Source: Onion yellows phytoplasma OY-M (GTDB lineage Bacteria > Bacillota_I > Bacilli_A > Acholeplasmatales > Acholeplasmataceae). Taken from it: a stretch of 64,000 nucleotides of DNA. Positions 46,025-57,130 of the stretch are shown piece after piece. The translations under genes and the position numbers were made by a program. The notes beneath the pieces were generated by a model, which ran no database searches, had not been told where the DNA came from, and worked only from the letters and a program-made list of their open reading frames with translations. Every line of letters begins with the position of its first letter. Positions within the stretch are counted from its first letter, which is position 1. The stretch is taken from assembly GCA_000009845.1 (NCBI GenBank), contig AP006628.2, positions 248,001 through 312,000 on the forward strand. Direction: 5' to 3'.

Positions 46025-49000
46025 ATGGGTTATCATAATGTCAAATATGGCAAAAAAGCACAACGTCGTAATTATTCTAAAACAATTTATGATGTTGATT
46101 TGCCCAATTTAATTGAAATTCAAAACCAATCTTTTGATTGGTTTTTAAAACACGGTATTAAAGAATTGTTGCAGGATTTTTGTCCTATTGAAAGTTATAA
46201 TGGGGATTTAAAAATTCACTTTGATGATTATTTTTTAGCACCCCCAAAATATAGCATTGAAGAAACTAAAATTAAAGATATAAGTTATGTTGCCCAATTA
46301 TTTGTCAAAACTACTTTAGAAAATGTTTTAACTGGCGAAACTAAACAAAGCAATATTTTACTTACTGAATTGCCTCTAATGACTCCCACTGGGACTTTTG
46401 TTATCAACGGCACTGAAAGAGTAGTAGTTTCTCAAATTGTACGTTCCGCTAGCGTGTATTTTGCAGGTAATTTTGACAGCAAACTCAACAGAACCACTTA
46501 TTCTGGACAAGTAATTCCTTCACGTGGTGCTTGGATTGAATACGAAGAAGGCTCTAAAGAAATTTTGTATGCCAAACTAGATCGTTCCAAAAAAATCCCC
46601 TTGTCTAATTTTATTTATGCTCTAGGTTTTGACAGCAAAGAAGCAATCGAAAATGTCTTTGGCAAAAGCGCTATCATTGATTCTGTTTTTGATAAAGAAA
46701 CTGATATGGACTCAGACAATGCTTTGGTAGAACTGTATTCTAAAATCCGTCAAGGCGAAAAAGTTCCTGTCGACACTGCTAGAGATTTTATCAGAACAAG
46801 ACTTTTTGATCAAAAAAAATACGACCTGGCTAAAGTGGGAAGATACAAATTTAACAAAAAACTAGACGTTCTTACCCGAGCTGAAAACACTTATTTAGCT
46901 TGTGATTTTGTCAATCCCGAAACTCAAGAAATAATAATTGCACAAGACGAACTTTTAACCAAAGAAAAAATTGCAATCCTGAAACAAAATCGTCATTTTT
47001 TGCTCCAAGAAATCTTCGACGCTAAACATAATTTAGAAAACGAAACTGATGAAGAGATTTTAGCATATAAAAAAGACCCCCAAAAAAACGAATTATTCAC
47101 CAAAACAAACATCATCAACTCTCGCACTGGTGAAGTTTTAGTAGCTAAAGATACTTTAGTTAACGACGATATTATCAATCATTTAAGACACAATATTCAC
47201 ACTCTTGATGAAAAAGTATCTAAATTTTTCTTAGGAACTAAAGATATTTATCAAAAAGAAGCAGACCGTCAAGGAGTTTTTAACGAAATTTTAGAAGTCT
47301 ATACTTCAAAAGACGAATCAGGCAAGCTATATCACAAAGTCAAACTTATTGGAAACGACCAAAGAGAAACCAAAAAACACATCACTTTATCAGATGTTAT
47401 TGCAAGTATTAATTATTATTTGAATCTTTATGAAAACGTAGGCACTGTTGATGATATTGATCATTTAGGGAATCGTCGTTTAAGATTAATTGGAGAATTG
47501 TTAAAAAACCAATTCCGAATTGGTCTTACCAGAGCTGAAAAAAATATCAAAGATATGATTTCCACTAGCAAATTCAGCGAAGTTAACGGTCCAGGCGACC
47601 TAGTTAATTTTACTTTTTTAATGAGTGTAATCAAAACTTTTTTCACAAGTTCACGCTTATCGCAATTCATGGATCAAATCAATCCTTTAGCAGAATTAAC
47701 CCAAAAAAGAAGGGTATCAGCTTTAGGTATCGGAGGAATTAATCGTGATCGTGCAGGCATTGAAGTGCGCGACGTGCACAATTCCCACTACGGCAGATTA
47801 TGCCCCATTGAAACTCCTGAAGGACCTTCCATCGGACTTATCACATCCCTTTCCACTTATGCCAAAGTCAATAAGTACGGTTTTATCCAAACTCCTTTCT
47901 TTAAGGTTTTGCACCAAGACGGGAAAACTACCCTTTCGCGCCACATAGATTATTTAACAGCTGACCAAGAAAAAGAAGAAATTATTGCCTCAGCTGGGTT
48001 TGTTTTGGATGCCAATAATGCTTTTAAAGACAAAAAAATAATTGCTCGTAGCAACGGTGAAACAGGCATTTTTGAAAGAAGCCAAATAACATATGCTGAC
48101 GTTTCTCCTAAACAAATTGTCTCTGTTGCAACTTCTTCGATCCCCTTTTTAGAACACAACGACGCTTCCAGAGCTTTAATGGGAGCCAACATGCAACGTC
48201 AAGCAGTCCCTTTATTAATCCCTGAATCTCCTATTGTAGGAACAGGTGTTGAATATCGCGCTGCCAAAGACTCAGGTTGCTTAATTATTGCCCGCGAATC
48301 AGGATTTGTTACTTATGTTGATGCTCAAAAAATAATTATCACTAAAAAACCCAACCAAAATGTTTCATTAAATGGCAAAACCCTTTACGATACTACCCAA
48401 GAATTTACCTACGCCCAAGCCAAGGCTTTATACGAGAACAACTACAAAGAACACCAAGCCGAATACACCCTCATCAATTTTGCCAAATCCAACCAAGACA
48501 CTTTAGTATTGCAAAAACCGATTGTAGTTTTGGGAGAACAAATCAATGAAGGCGATATTTTAGTAAGTGGACCTTCTACATCTCAAGGCGAATTAGCACT
48601 TGGCAGAAATGTTACAGTGGCTTTTATGACTTGGGAAGGTTATAACTATGAAGATGCCATCATTATGTCAGAAGAATTAGTCAAACACGATGTCTACACT
48701 TCCATCCACATTGATAAATACGAAGTTCAAACTAGAGAATTAAAAAAAGGTAGCGGTCAAGAAGAAATCACTAGAGAAGTTCCCAACGTGGGCGCTGATG
48801 CTATTAAAAACCTTGACGAAAGAGGAATTATTATTCCTGGTTCCGAAGTTAAAGAAGGAGATATTTTAGTAGGTAAAATAACTCCTCAAGGAAACATTGA
48901 ACCTTCTCCTTCTGAAAAATTAATTCAAATTGTAATTGGTGAAAAAGCCCGCGAATACAAAGACTCTTCTTTAAGGGTTCCTTTTGGTGAAGGGGGGATC

Positions 49001-49846
49001 GTTCAAAGTGTTCATTATTTCTCCAGAAAAAACGGTGATGTTCTTCCTGCTGGTGTCAACGAAAACATCCGTGTTTTCATCGCTAAAAAACGTAAAATCA
49101 ACGAAGGCGACAAAATGGCAGGACGCCACGGAAACAAAGGTGTAATTTCTCGCATCTTACCTAAAGAAGACCTTCCTTATATGGCAGACGGCACCCCAAT
49201 TGATATCATGTTAAATCCTTTAGGAGTTCCTAGTAGGATGAACATTGGACAAATTTTAGAAATCCATTTAGGAATGGCTGCCAAAAAATTAGGCATCAAA
49301 GTGGCAACTCCTGTTTTTGACGGCGTTAATGACTACGACCTTAAAGAAATCATGAAAGAAGCCAATTTAGATCCTGATGGCAAAATGGTTTTATATGACG
49401 GACGCACCGGCGAACCTTATGACAGTCGTATTTCTGTAGGAGTTATGTATATGGTTAAATTATCTCACATGGTAGATGACAAACTCCATGCCAGAAACGT
49501 AGGACCATACACTTTAGTGACCCAACAACCTATGGGAGGAAAAGTCCAAAACGGTGGACAACGCTTCGGTGAAATGGAAGTATGGGCGCTTTATGCTTAT
49601 GGAGCTGCTCATACCTTACAAGAAATTTTAACAGTTAAAAGTGATGATATTGTAGGTAGAAACAAAACTTACAGTGCCATCGTGCAAGGAACTCCACTGC
49701 CTAAACCAAGCATTCCTGAAAGTTTCCGAGTTTTCATTAAAGAATTACAATCTTTAGGATTGTATGTAGAACTAATCAAAACCGATACTAAAGAAAATGA
49801 AGTTAATAAATCCTTAATTGATTACAAAAAGGAAGGTTATAATTAA
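46025..49846 (+). CDS. rpoB: RNA polymerase beta subunit
   Basis: The 1,273-residue subunit has all main beta regions: the N-terminal IEIQNQSFDWFL, LMTPTGTFVINGTERVVVSQ, the rifampicin cluster (SRLSQFMDQINPLAELTQKR, about 544-563), KDSGCLI, and C-terminal GDKMAGRHGNKGVISRILP and PMGGKVQNGGQRFGEMEVWA. It forms the catalytic core with beta-prime. Position 560 is glutamine where E. coli has His526. An insertion of about 150 residues with repeated EIIIAQDELLTKEKI-like and GEVLVAKDTLVNDD segments lies at about 300-390. AGGAGC precedes the ATG; rpoC begins 2 bases after the stop. Confidence 0.97.
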   Translation: MGYHNVKYGKKAQRRNYSKTIYDVDLPNLIEIQNQSFDWFLKHGIKELLQDFCPIESYNGDLKIHFDDYFLAPPKYSIEETKIKDISYVAQLFVKTTLENVLTGETKQSNILLTELPLMTPTGTFVINGTERVVVSQIVRSASVYFAGNFDSKLNRTTYSGQVIPSRGAWIEYEEGSKEILYAKLDRSKKIPLSNFIYALGFDSKEAIENVFGKSAIIDSVFDKETDMDSDNALVELYSKIRQGEKVPVDTARDFIRTRLFDQKKYDLAKVGRYKFNKKLDVLTRAENTYLACDFVNPETQEIIIAQDELLTKEKIAILKQNRHFLLQEIFDAKHNLENETDEEILAYKKDPQKNELFTKTNIINSRTGEVLVAKDTLVNDDIINHLRHNIHTLDEKVSKFFLGTKDIYQKEADRQGVFNEILEVYTSKDESGKLYHKVKLIGNDQRETKKHITLSDVIASINYYLNLYENVGTVDDIDHLGNRRLRLIGELLKNQFRIGLTRAEKNIKDMISTSKFSEVNGPGDLVNFTFLMSVIKTFFTSSRLSQFMDQINPLAELTQKRRVSALGIGGINRDRAGIEVRDVHNSHYGRLCPIETPEGPSIGLITSLSTYAKVNKYGFIQTPFFKVLHQDGKTTLSRHIDYLTADQEKEEIIASAGFVLDANNAFKDKKIIARSNGETGIFERSQITYADVSPKQIVSVATSSIPFLEHNDASRALMGANMQRQAVPLLIPESPIVGTGVEYRAAKDSGCLIIARESGFVTYVDAQKIIITKKPNQNVSLNGKTLYDTTQEFTYAQAKALYENNYKEHQAEYTLINFAKSNQDTLVLQKPIVVLGEQINEGDILVSGPSTSQGELALGRNVTVAFMTWEGYNYEDAIIMSEELVKHDVYTSIHIDKYEVQTRELKKGSGQEEITREVPNVGADAIKNLDERGIIIPGSEVKEGDILVGKITPQGNIEPSPSEKLIQIVIGEKAREYKDSSLRVPFGEGGIVQSVHYFSRKNGDVLPAGVNENIRVFIAKKRKINEGDKMAGRHGNKGVISRILPKEDLPYMADGTPIDIMLNPLGVPSRMNIGQILEIHLGMAAKKLGIKVATPVFDGVNDYDLKEIMKEANLDPDGKMVLYDGRTGEPYDSRISVGVMYMVKLSHMVDDKLHARNVGPYTLVTQQPMGGKVQNGGQRFGEMEVWALYAYGAAHTLQEILTVKSDDIVGRNKTYSAIVQGTPLPKPSIPESFRVFIKELQSLGLYVELIKTDTKENEVNKSLIDYKKEGYN

Positions 49847-49848
49847 AG

Positions 49849-52800
49849 ATGAGTGATAACAGATTATTTACTTCAGTAGAAACTTTAAATCTTTCATCTC
49901 CAGTTTTAGAAAAATTAAAACTTTCTGGAATCAATACTTTGGAAGATTTTAACACTTTTACTTTAGAAGAGTTAAGGCTTTTACTGCAAGAAGCTTTTTT
50001 AGAAGTTTTACCTATCCTCAAAAACTTCGCCCTACCTCGCAATTTACAAAATCTAGATTTGAGTGAAGCCGTTATTAACATTCTTACTGAACTAGGAATG
50101 GAAGATTTTCAAGATCTTTTACAAACTAAAATGGCTGTCCTTACAAAAGCATTTGAAACCAATCCCCTTGCTTTTCAAAAATTAAACGACCTATTTAAGT
50201 TATACAACCACTTCCCTTCTATTTCATCTGACAAAGAATACGGTAGTAGAGATTATGATTATTTTAAAATCCGTCTAGCTGCTCCTGAAGAAATCAGACA
50301 GTGGTCTTATGGTGAGGTTACTAGCTACGAAACAATTAACTATCGCACCTATAAACCAGAGATATCAGGATTATTTTGTCAAAAGATTTTTGGTCCAGTA
50401 GTTGATTTCCAATGTGCTTGTTCTAAAAAACAAGTCAGCATCAAAAGTCAATTTTGTAACAAATGTGGAGTTGAATTTACCGAAACCAAAGTGCGTCGTG
50501 AAAGAATGGGACACATCGAATTACAAACCCCCATCGTCCACACTTGGTACCTTAACTCTTCTCCCAGCCGTTTAGCTATTCTTTTAAACATCAAAACTAA
50601 ACAATTAGAAGAAATAGTTTATTATGTTTCTTACGTTGTAATTGATCCTGGAAAAACCGAATTCAAACCTAAAGAAATTATTACAGAAACCCAATACAGT
50701 GAAGCTCTTTATGAATTTGGAAACGCTTTTGTAGCTTTAACAGGTGCCGAAGCGGTTAAAAAATTACTAGAAAATCTCAATTTAGAAAAAACTATCAAAG
50801 TCCTTCGCAAATCTTTATCGGAAAATTCCAAACAAAAAAGAGAAAGCATTATTAAAAGACTAGAAATCATCGAATCTTTTCATCAATCAGACAACAAACC
50901 TGAATGGATGGTAATGGATGTTATTCCTGTATTGCCTCCGGGATTAAGACCGATGGTTCCTTTAGATGGTGGTCGTTTTGCCACTACTGAAGTCAACGAT
51001 CTTTACCGCCGCATCCTTAATCGCAACAATCGTTTAAAAAAACAAATGCTCCAAAAAGCTCCTCGTTTAATCATTAAAAATGAAAAAAGAATGCTACAAG
51101 AAGCAGTTGATGCTTTATTTGATAATGCCAAAACTAGCAAAAAAAACGTTAACAACGTCGAAAAAAATCGCCCGCTTAAATCTTTATCCGAAATGCTACG
51201 CGGTAAACAAGGGCGTTTCCGTCAAAATCTTTTAGGTAAAAGAGTGGATTATTCGGGACGATCCGTAATTATTGTAGGTCCTGATTTAGAAATGCACCAA
51301 TGCGGTGTGCCTCGTGAAATGGCAATTATTTTGTTCAAACCTTTCATTTTGAAAAAACTACAAGAAACCAAAGGAATTGACAAAAAAAACGCCAACACCA
51401 TTTATGAAAAAATGAATGAAGAAGTTTGGAACGCCTTAGAAGAAGTAGTCAAAGAACACCCGGTCCTTTTAAACCGCGCCCCAACACTACACCGTTTAGG
51501 AATTCAAGCTTTTGATCCTAAATTAATTGACGGTAAAGCCATTCGCCTCCACCCTTTAGTTACGCCTGCCTTTAATGCCGATTTTGATGGCGACCAGATG
51601 GCAATTTATGTCCCTCTTTCTTTAGAAGCCCAAGCCGAAGCACGCTTATTGATGCTTGTTTCGAACAACATTTTAGACCCTAAAAATGGTAATCCAGTAG
51701 TAACACCTTCCCAAGATATGGTTTTAGGAAACTACTATTTAACCATTGAAGAAAAAAAAGATCGCACTATAAACAGCTATGATGCTGCCCAAAGAACTGC
51801 AGAACACCAATACAAACATCGCAATGAAGGAGCTTTTTTTGCTGACATCAACGAAGCCAAAACCGCTTATCAAAATAAAGAAATCCACCTTCACACAAGA
51901 ATTTTTATCAAACCACAAGCAATTAATTTATCATTTACCGAAGAACAACGTCAAAAATATTTAATGACTACTTTAGGAAAATTAATTTTTAATGACATTT
52001 TGCCTCCAAGTTTCCCCTACATTAACGAACCAACTCAGTTTAATTTGGATGTCAAAACCCCTGATGCTTATTTTTTAGCTCCAGGAACCAACCCCAAACA
52101 ATTCCTAAAAAAACTTCCCACCCCTAAACCTTTTAACAAAAAATTCCTATCTATGATTATTGCATGTTTTTTCAAACAAATGAAAATTACAGAAACTTCC
52201 AAAATGTTAGATCACATCAAAAACTTAGGTTTCAAGTATTCTACTATCGCAGGAATTACAGTTTCATTTGCAGACATCAATACTTACTCCAATAAACAAG
52301 AATTGTTACAAGAAGTAGAAGCCCGCAATATTCAAATTGAGACTTGGTACAACGATGGTTTTTTAACAGATGCCGAACGTCGTCGTTTAGTAATTAACGA
52401 ATGGAAAAATATTCGTGATGAAATTCAAGAAGGCTTGATGAAAGAATTTCAACAAGACAACCACATTTTTATGATGAGCGAAAGTGGCGCACGTGGTAGT
52501 GTTTCTAACTTTACTCAATTAGCAGGGATGAGAGGGTTAATGAATAACCCTAAAGGTGAAATTATTGAAGTCCCTGTTAAAGCTTCTTTCCGAGAAGGTC
52601 TGAAAGTTTCTGAGTTTTTCATCTCTACTCACGGAGCCCGTAAAGGTTCAACTGACACTGCCCTCAAAACAGCCGAGTCAGGTTATCTAACGCGTCGTTT
52701 AGTTGACGTAACTCAAGATATTGTTGTTATCAAAGAAGACTGCAATAGTGACCGCGGTTTTGTTGTAGAAGCTATGATTAGCGACGGCAAAGAAATTGTT

Positions 52801-53910
52801 TCACTCAAACAACGCATTATGGGACGCTTTGCTAGTTGCGACATTTGTCATCCCAAAACCAACGCCCTTATTATAGCGCGCAATGAATTAATTACTGAGT
52901 CCAAAGCCCAAGAAATTATTACTGCCAAAATTAAAAAAGTTCCTATTAGAAGCATTTTAACTTGTAATTGTGAATATGGTATTTGCGCCAAAGACTACGG
53001 CGTCAATCTAGCTACCAATAAATTAGTAGAAATTGGCGAAGCTGTTGGTGTTATTGCTGCTCAATCCATTGGGGAACCAGGAACTCAATTAACTATGAGA
53101 ACTTTCCATACTGGAGGAGTTGCTTCTGCCTCAGATATTACTCAAGGTCTTCCAAGGATCGAAGAATTATTTGAAGTACGCAAACCTAAAGGAAAAGCGC
53201 TAATCAGCGAATTAAAAGGAAAAATCAAAAAAATTGATAAAATCCGTTCCCAAAATCCAGAAATTGTAATCACAGAAGAAAATGACCCTGACACAGAGCA
53301 CCGTTATATTTTGGAACCTAATGTCGATATTTTAGTAAGCAAAAACAACAGTGTTTATCCCGGTCAAAAACTAACTTCTGGTTCGGTTGATCTAAAAGAA
53401 CTTTTAAGAGTGGCAGGCACAACAGAGGCTCAAAAATACATCTTAGAAGAAGTACAAAAAGTTTATCGTGCCCAAAATGTTTATATCAGCGACAAACACA
53501 TCGAAATTATTATTCATCAAATGTTTAAACAAATTTTAATTATTGATGAAGGTGATACTCAACTTTTACCTGGCACAGAAATTACTATTAATAACTTTAA
53601 AAAAGCTAATTTAAAAATGTTAGAAGAAAACAAACTTTTAGCAGTGGGGCGCCCCATTATTTTAGGAATTACGCGTTCTTCTTTAAGAAGTGATTCTTTA
53701 CTGTCAGCTGCATCTTTCCAAGAAACTACTAAAATTCTAATCGATGCTGCCATCAAAGGAAAAACCGACCATCTTTACGGACTTAAAGAAAATGTTATTA
53801 TTGGTGGCTTAATTCCTGCAGGAACAGGTATTTTAGAAACTACTTTATTTAAATATCCAAAAGAACCTGCAACCACTTCTGAACTTGCTGAAAAAACTAA
53901 CCAAAATTAA
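49849..53910 (+). CDS. rpoC: RNA polymerase beta-prime subunit with N-terminal extension
   Basis: The 1,353-residue subunit has the N-terminal zinc finger ([19 protein letters not shown]), the lid/rudder region [19 protein letters not shown], the catalytic NADFDGDQM at 576-584 and the trigger-loop and C-terminal [20 protein letters not shown]. Normal RpoC starts at what is here residue about 136 ([20 protein letters not shown]). The first 135 residues are extra: residues 13-45 ([20 protein letters not shown]) closely resemble the alpha-subunit C-terminal domain encoded at 8920-9100, and 68-100 ([15 protein letters not shown]) look like a second, weaker copy. GGAAGG at the end of rpoB precedes the ATG, which confirms the long start. 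Confidence 0.96.
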   Translation: MSDNRLFTSVETLNLSSPVLEKLKLSGINTLEDFNTFTLEELRLLLQEAFLEVLPILKNFALPRNLQNLDLSEAVINILTELGMEDFQDLLQTKMAVLTKAFETNPLAFQKLNDLFKLYNHFPSISSDKEYGSRDYDYFKIRLAAPEEIRQWSYGEVTSYETINYRTYKPEISGLFCQKIFGPVVDFQCACSKKQVSIKSQFCNKCGVEFTETKVRRERMGHIELQTPIVHTWYLNSSPSRLAILLNIKTKQLEEIVYYVSYVVIDPGKTEFKPKEIITETQYSEALYEFGNAFVALTGAEAVKKLLENLNLEKTIKVLRKSLSENSKQKRESIIKRLEIIESFHQSDNKPEWMVMDVIPVLPPGLRPMVPLDGGRFATTEVNDLYRRILNRNNRLKKQMLQKAPRLIIKNEKRMLQEAVDALFDNAKTSKKNVNNVEKNRPLKSLSEMLRGKQGRFRQNLLGKRVDYSGRSVIIVGPDLEMHQCGVPREMAIILFKPFILKKLQETKGIDKKNANTIYEKMNEEVWNALEEVVKEHPVLLNRAPTLHRLGIQAFDPKLIDGKAIRLHPLVTPAFNADFDGDQMAIYVPLSLEAQAEARLLMLVSNNILDPKNGNPVVTPSQDMVLGNYYLTIEEKKDRTINSYDAAQRTAEHQYKHRNEGAFFADINEAKTAYQNKEIHLHTRIFIKPQAINLSFTEEQRQKYLMTTLGKLIFNDILPPSFPYINEPTQFNLDVKTPDAYFLAPGTNPKQFLKKLPTPKPFNKKFLSMIIACFFKQMKITETSKMLDHIKNLGFKYSTIAGITVSFADINTYSNKQELLQEVEARNIQIETWYNDGFLTDAERRRLVINEWKNIRDEIQEGLMKEFQQDNHIFMMSESGARGSVSNFTQLAGMRGLMNNPKGEIIEVPVKASFREGLKVSEFFISTHGARKGSTDTALKTAESGYLTRRLVDVTQDIVVIKEDCNSDRGFVVEAMISDGKEIVSLKQRIMGRFASCDICHPKTNALIIARNELITESKAQEIITAKIKKVPIRSILTCNCEYGICAKDYGVNLATNKLVEIGEAVGVIAAQSIGEPGTQLTMRTFHTGGVASASDITQGLPRIEELFEVRKPKGKALISELKGKIKKIDKIRSQNPEIVITEENDPDTEHRYILEPNVDILVSKNNSVYPGQKLTSGSVDLKELLRVAGTTEAQKYILEEVQKVYRAQNVYISDKHIEIIIHQMFKQILIIDEGDTQLLPGTEITINNFKKANLKMLEENKLLAVGRPIILGITRSSLRSDSLLSAASFQETTKILIDAAIKGKTDHLYGLKENVIIGGLIPAGTGILETTLFKYPKEPATTSELAEKTNQN

Positions 53911-53930
53911 AAAAAGAAAGGAAATAAAAA

Positions 53931-54350
53931 ATGTCTACTGTTTCTCAATTAATCAAAAAACGTCGTAGCAGTAAAACTTCCAAAACTAAAGCACCTGCTC
54001 TAAGTTACGGTTTTAATGTTTTGCAAAAAAAAGCTAAACATTACAGTTCTCCTCAAAAAATGGGTGTTTGTCTGCGTGTAACTACCATGACTCCAAAAAA
54101 ACCAAACTCAGCTTTACGTAAATTTGCAAGAGTGCGCCTAAGTAATGGTTCTGAAGTAACTGCCTACATTCCAGGCGTGGGACACTCCTTACAAGAACAT
54201 AGCTCTGTTTTAGTTCGTGGCGGACGCGTAAAAGACCTTCCTGGTGTGCGTTATCATATCGTTCGTGGTGCTCTAGATGCTACTGGTGTTGCTAACCGCA
54301 AACAAGGGCGTTCTAAGTACGGCTCTAAATTACCTAAAGAAAAAAAATAA
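53931..54350 (+). CDS. rpsL: 30S ribosomal protein S12
   Basis: The 139-residue protein has [20 protein letters not shown] and the loop [20 protein letters not shown], both in the decoding centre. The lysines linked to streptomycin response (in TPKKPNS and GRVKDLP) are the sensitive wild-type residues. AGAAAGGAA precedes the ATG. It follows rpoC by 20 bases; the L7Ae-like gene often found between rpoC and rpsL in Firmicutes is absent. Confidence 0.97.
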   Translation: MSTVSQLIKKRRSSKTSKTKAPALSYGFNVLQKKAKHYSSPQKMGVCLRVTTMTPKKPNSALRKFARVRLSNGSEVTAYIPGVGHSLQEHSSVLVRGGRVKDLPGVRYHIVRGALDATGVANRKQGRSKYGSKLPKEKK

Positions 54351-54438
54351 TTACAATTACAAAGAATAAAAAATAAATAATAAAAAAATCACAAATCCCC
54401 AAAAAAATAAATAAAATAAAGAAAGTAGGTGAATTTTT

Positions 54439-54909
54439 GTGTCCCGTAAAGGTCATATTAAAAAAAGAGATGTACAGCCAGATCCTGTTTACAATTCTAA
54501 ATTAGTTACTAAAATCATTAACATCATTATGGAAGACGGCAAAAAAGGCAAAGCTCAAACTATTTTTTATCAAGCTTTAAAACAAGTAAAAACTATCACT
54601 AACCGCGAGCCTATTAAAGTTTTTCATGAAGCCCTAAACAATATTATGCCTGTATTAGAAGTACGCACGCGTCGTATGGGTGGTCAAAATTACCAAGTGC
54701 CTTCCGAAGTTCGTCCCGAAAGACGCCAGTCTTTAGGATTAAGATGGATTGTTAAATACACTAAAGAAAGTAATGAAAAAACAATGGAAGAAAGACTTGC
54801 CAAAGAAATAGTAGATGCTTCTTTAGGTAACGGAGTATTAGTTAAAAAAAGAGAAGAAACGCATCGCATGGCAGAAGCTAATAAAGCCTTTGCTCATTAT
54901 CGTTGGTGA
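54439..54909 (+). CDS. rpsG: 30S ribosomal protein S7 (GTG start)
   Basis: The 156-residue protein begins [20 protein letters not shown] after a GTG start at 54439 and has [20 protein letters not shown], the 16S-binding segment, and [20 protein letters not shown] at the end. S7 starts assembly of the 30S head. AAAGTAGGTG lies about 8 bases before the GTG. The 88 bases before it are extremely A-rich with no visible promoter. Confidence 0.96.
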   Translation: MSRKGHIKKRDVQPDPVYNSKLVTKIINIIMEDGKKGKAQTIFYQALKQVKTITNREPIKVFHEALNNIMPVLEVRTRRMGGQNYQVPSEVRPERRQSLGLRWIVKYTKESNEKTMEERLAKEIVDASLGNGVLVKKREETHRMAEANKAFAHYRW

Positions 54910-54933
54910 TTGTAACTTATAGGAGAATAAAAG

Positions 54934-57000
54934 ATGGCACGTCAGTTTTCATTAGAAAAAACTCGTAATATTGGCATTATTGCTCATATTGATGCAGGAA
55001 AAACCACCACTACAGAAAGAATTTTGTTCCACACCGGAAAAATTCATAAAATCGGAGAAACCCATGATGGCGCTTCTCAGATGGATTGGATGGAACAAGA
55101 ACAAGAAAGAGGAATCACTATCACCTCTGCTGCTACTACTGCTTTTTGGAAAGACCACCGTATCAATATTATTGACACTCCCGGACACGTTGATTTTACG
55201 GTGGAAGTTTCGCGCTCTCTTAGAGTTTTGGATGGAGCAGTAACAGTTATTGATGCTCAGGCAGGAGTAGAACCACAAACTGAAACTGTTTGGCGCCAAG
55301 CTAGTGAATATAAAGTCCCAAGAGTTATTTTTGTTAACAAAATGGATAAAGTAGGCGCTGATTTTGCTTATGCAATTGAAACCCTTAAACAACGCTTAGG
55401 AGTTCATGCAAGCGCTATTCAATGGCCAATTGGCTCAGAAAATGACTTTAATGGTATCATTGATTTAGTAGAAATGAATGCTTTTGAATATGATAACACT
55501 TCCCCAGAAACAGGAAAAGTAGTTCCTATTCCTAGCGATTTAGAATCAATTACCCAAACTAAAAGAAACGAATTAATAGAAACTTTATCTACCCTAGACG
55601 AAGAATTAATGATGTATTATTTAGAAGAAAAACCAATCTCTTCTGAAATGTTGAAAAATTCCATTAGAAAAGCAACCTTACAAGCTTCCTTTTTCCCAGT
55701 TCTTTGCGGTTCTTCTTTCAAAAATAAGGGTGTTGTTAAAATGTTAGACGCTATTGTTGACTACCTTCCTGCTCCTTGTGATGTTGCAGCTATTGTTGGT
55801 TTTGATTCTGACAACCAAGAAATTGTGCGCACCGGATTAGATGAAGAACCCTTCATAGCTCTAGCTTTCAAAGTGATGACCGATCCTTATGTAGGAAAAT
55901 TAACCTTTTTCCGTATCTATTCAGGTTCAGTTAAAGCTGGTTCTTACGTAACTAACACTACTAAAGGAACCAAAGAACGTTTTGGACGCTTATTACAAAT
56001 GCATGCTAATTCTCGTGAAGAAGTAAAAGAAGCCTACACAGGCGATATTTTAGCAGTTGTAGGATTAAAAGCAACTACTACAGGAGACACTTTAGCATCA
56101 GAAGGACAAACCATCGTCTTAGAATCAATGAATTTCCCAGAACCAGTAATTGAAATTGCAGTAGAACCAAAAACTAAAGCTGACCAAGATAAAATGGGGA
56201 TTGCCCTTGCAAAATTAGCTGAAGAAGACCCTACATTTAAGGTTTTTTCCAATCATGAAACCGGGCAAACTATTATTGCTGGAATGGGTGAACTTCATTT
56301 AGATATCATTATTGAACGTCTTAAAAGAGAATTCAAAGTACAAGCAAATGTTACAGAACCTCAAGTAGCATACCGAGAAACAATCACCCAAGAAACTGAG
56401 ACAGAAGGAAAATTCATTCGTCAATCAGGTGGTCGTGGACAATACGGACATGTGTGGATGCGTTTTGAACCAAATCCTGGAAAAGGTTTTGAATTCGTTA
56501 ATAAAATTGTAGGTGGTGTAGTTCCTCGTGAATACGTTCCTGCAGTTCAAAAAGGAATTCAAGAAGCTCTTGCTGGTGGTATTTTAGCTGGATATCAAAT
56601 TATTGATGTTAAAGCAACTTTATTTGATGGATCTTACCATGATGTCGATTCTTCCGAAATGGCTTTTAAAATTGCTGCTTCCATGGCATTAAAAGAAACC
56701 AAAACCAAAGGAAACCCAGTCATTTTAGAACCTATTATGGACGTTGAAGTAGTTACTCCCAACGATTATGTAGGAAATGTTATTGGTGATCTAACTTCTA
56801 GAAGAGGTAGATTAGAAAACCAAGAATCACGGGCCAACGCTGTTGCTATTAGAGCGTTTGTTCCCCTTTCTGAAATGTTTGGATATGCTACTGTTTTGCG
56901 TTCCAATACTCAAGGAAGAGCTACTTTTATTATGCAATTTGCTAAATATGAAAAAGCTCCTAAAAGCATCACTGAAGAAATTATTAAAAAACGAGCTTAG
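54934..57000 (+). CDS. fusA: Elongation factor G
   Basis: The 688-residue translocase has the GTPase motifs AHIDAGKTT (17-25), [19 protein letters not shown] and NKMDK, then domains II-V ending with [18 protein letters not shown] and [17 protein letters not shown]. It moves tRNAs and mRNA after peptide transfer. TAGGAGAA precedes the ATG by about 8 bases. It is part of the rpsL-rpsG-fusA-tuf (str) group, with a separate promoter before tuf. Confidence 0.97.
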   Translation: MARQFSLEKTRNIGIIAHIDAGKTTTTERILFHTGKIHKIGETHDGASQMDWMEQEQERGITITSAATTAFWKDHRINIIDTPGHVDFTVEVSRSLRVLDGAVTVIDAQAGVEPQTETVWRQASEYKVPRVIFVNKMDKVGADFAYAIETLKQRLGVHASAIQWPIGSENDFNGIIDLVEMNAFEYDNTSPETGKVVPIPSDLESITQTKRNELIETLSTLDEELMMYYLEEKPISSEMLKNSIRKATLQASFFPVLCGSSFKNKGVVKMLDAIVDYLPAPCDVAAIVGFDSDNQEIVRTGLDEEPFIALAFKVMTDPYVGKLTFFRIYSGSVKAGSYVTNTTKGTKERFGRLLQMHANSREEVKEAYTGDILAVVGLKATTTGDTLASEGQTIVLESMNFPEPVIEIAVEPKTKADQDKMGIALAKLAEEDPTFKVFSNHETGQTIIAGMGELHLDIIIERLKREFKVQANVTEPQVAYRETITQETETEGKFIRQSGGRGQYGHVWMRFEPNPGKGFEFVNKIVGGVVPREYVPAVQKGIQEALAGGILAGYQIIDVKATLFDGSYHDVDSSEMAFKIAASMALKETKTKGNPVILEPIMDVEVVTPNDYVGNVIGDLTSRRGRLENQESRANAVAIRAFVPLSEMFGYATVLRSNTQGRATFIMQFAKYEKAPKSITEEIIKKRA

Positions 57001-57039
57001 ACAACCTTACACTAAAAAACATTTTTATTAACAAAATAG

Positions 57040-57067
57040 TTGTGAAAAGCCAAAAATAAGTTAAAAT
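57040..57067 (+). promoter_or_regulatory. Promoter of tuf
   Basis: TTGTGA (57040-57045), 16-base spacer, TAAAAT (57062-57067), in the 130-base gap after fusA, 63 bases before the tuf ATG. Confidence 0.6.
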
Positions 57068-57130
57068 TTAAATGGTAAATATATTTATTAAAACAAACCT
57101 TAAAACATAATAAAAGGAGGCCTTTGAAAA

